From NCBI GenBank assembly GCA_028717985.1, contig JAQUMS010000057.1:1-7030 (forward strand): a stretch of 7,030 nucleotides of DNA. The letters are read 5' to 3'. Made by a program: the position numbers and the translations under genes. The DNA comes from Candidatus Omnitrophota bacterium. Its GTDB lineage: Bacteria; Omnitrophota; Gorgyraeia; Gygaellales; Profunditerraquicolaceae. The notes under the pieces are model-generated. The model made no database searches, was not told the origin of the DNA, and worked only from the letters and a program-made list of their open reading frames with translations. How positions within the stretch are numbered: the first letter of the stretch is position 1; the number at the start of each line of letters is the position of its first letter. Positions 6,739 through 7,030 of this stretch are shown piece by piece.

Positions 6739-6761
6739 ACATATGCGGCTTTCCGATATGT
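6739..6761 (+). other. Small hairpin enclosing the HhH-GPD gene start codon
   Basis: ACATAT (6739-6744) pairs perfectly with ATATGT (6756-6761). After a bulged G at 6745, CGG (6746-6748) pairs with CCG (6753-6755) around the loop CTTT. The initiation ATG at 6743-6745 is split between the stem and the bulge. If it forms in RNA it would slow initiation unless upstream translation opens it. The stem is short and half AT, so chance is quite possible. Confidence 0.35.
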
Positions 6762-7030
6762 ATCAGGCGTTATATGATTATTTCGGTCCTCAACACTGGT
6801 GGCCCGGGGATACTGCTTTAGAAGTGATGGTAGGGGCTATTTTAACCCAGAACACGAACTGGAGAAACGTCGAAAAAGCTATCGCAGTTTTAAAAGATAA
6901 GGATGTTTTAGATGCAAAAAAACTGGATGCTCTTCCACGTGTGCAATTAGCCCGGTATATTAAACCGGCAGGTTATTACACGGTTAAAGCCGCGCGGTTA
7001 AAAAATTTTATTTCGTTCTGGCTGAAAACA
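6743..7030 (+). CDS. Endonuclease III-related HhH-GPD DNA glycosylase (partial, 3' truncated)
   Basis: Ninety-six codons are open to the window end. The start is MRLSDMYQALYDYFGPQHWW, followed by LEVMVGAILTQNTNWRNVEK (about 28-47) and then ARYIKPAGYYTVKAARLKNF (about 72-91). The QNTNWRNVEKAI block and the IKPAGYY...KAxRLK block are typical of the endonuclease III-related group (COG2231 type), to which the Helicobacter MagIII 3-methyladenine glycosylase belongs. These enzymes excise damaged bases in base excision repair. The helix-hairpin-helix motif, catalytic Lys/Asp region and possible [4Fe-4S] cysteines lie beyond the window, so glycosylase versus lyase activity cannot be decided. ATG 6743 starts 16 bases after the PilZ fusion's stop; an AAGG at 6726-6729 region is the only Shine-Dalgarno-like element and is rather distant. 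Read-through from the upstream gene is likely because no terminator separates them. Confidence 0.85.
   Translation, partial: MRLSDMYQALYDYFGPQHWWPGDTALEVMVGAILTQNTNWRNVEKAIAVLKDKDVLDAKKLDALPRVQLARYIKPAGYYTVKAARLKNFISFWLKT

Noticed and set aside
6727..6742. T-run after the PilZ fusion stop as an intrinsic terminator
   Set aside because: No GC-rich stem precedes the T-run, and the next gene starts immediately.

Overview
The window carries one continuous run of genes, all on the + strand, with almost no intergenic space. It holds five complete genes and two partial ones at the edges. Base composition is moderate, with no compositional break, insertion sequence, CRISPR array, tRNA or rRNA visible. 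The genes imply a Gram-negative-type (diderm) bacterium: there is a large predicted lipoprotein and a membrane protein whose catalytic-looking part lies outside the inner membrane. The mix of TPR/DUF3857/transglutaminase lipoprotein, PilZ fusion and DUF2156 protein fits an uncultured lineage such as Omnitrophota. That placement is a low-confidence guess from general knowledge and is not proven by the sequence.

Layout. Bases 2-88 are the last codons of methionyl-tRNA synthetase (metG, C-terminal tRNA-binding domain). Bases 94-134 form a long imperfect hairpin that ends at an ATG. Bases 147-635 (possibly from 135) encode a YkgJ-type cysteine-cluster protein. Bases 635-1528 encode a DUF2156 (GNAT-fold, aminoacyl-phosphatidylglycerol-synthase-like) protein. 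Bases 1521-2366 encode a DEDDh exonuclease fused to a C-terminal WYL domain. These three genes overlap by 1 and 8 bases. After 19 bases comes a 791-residue lipoprotein with TPRs, DUF3857 and an intact transglutaminase-like triad (2386-4761). After another 15 bases comes a 649-residue PilZ - transmembrane - coiled coil - alpha/alpha-barrel glycosidase-like protein (4777-6726). The window ends inside an endonuclease III-related HhH-GPD DNA glycosylase gene (6743-7030).

How they may work together. The spacing suggests one transcript, or at least translational coupling, from the YkgJ gene onward. The functions do not form one known pathway. The exonuclease-WYL protein and the HhH-GPD glycosylase are DNA-related, while the lipoprotein and the PilZ fusion belong to the envelope. 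The most interesting item is the PilZ fusion. It has the c-di-GMP-binding residues on the predicted cytoplasmic side and a glycan-hydrolase-like domain on the outer side, so it could let cytoplasmic c-di-GMP control a periplasmic polysaccharide-processing activity. The second is the exonuclease-WYL fusion, which could be a nuclease gated by a nucleic-acid or nucleotide ligand.
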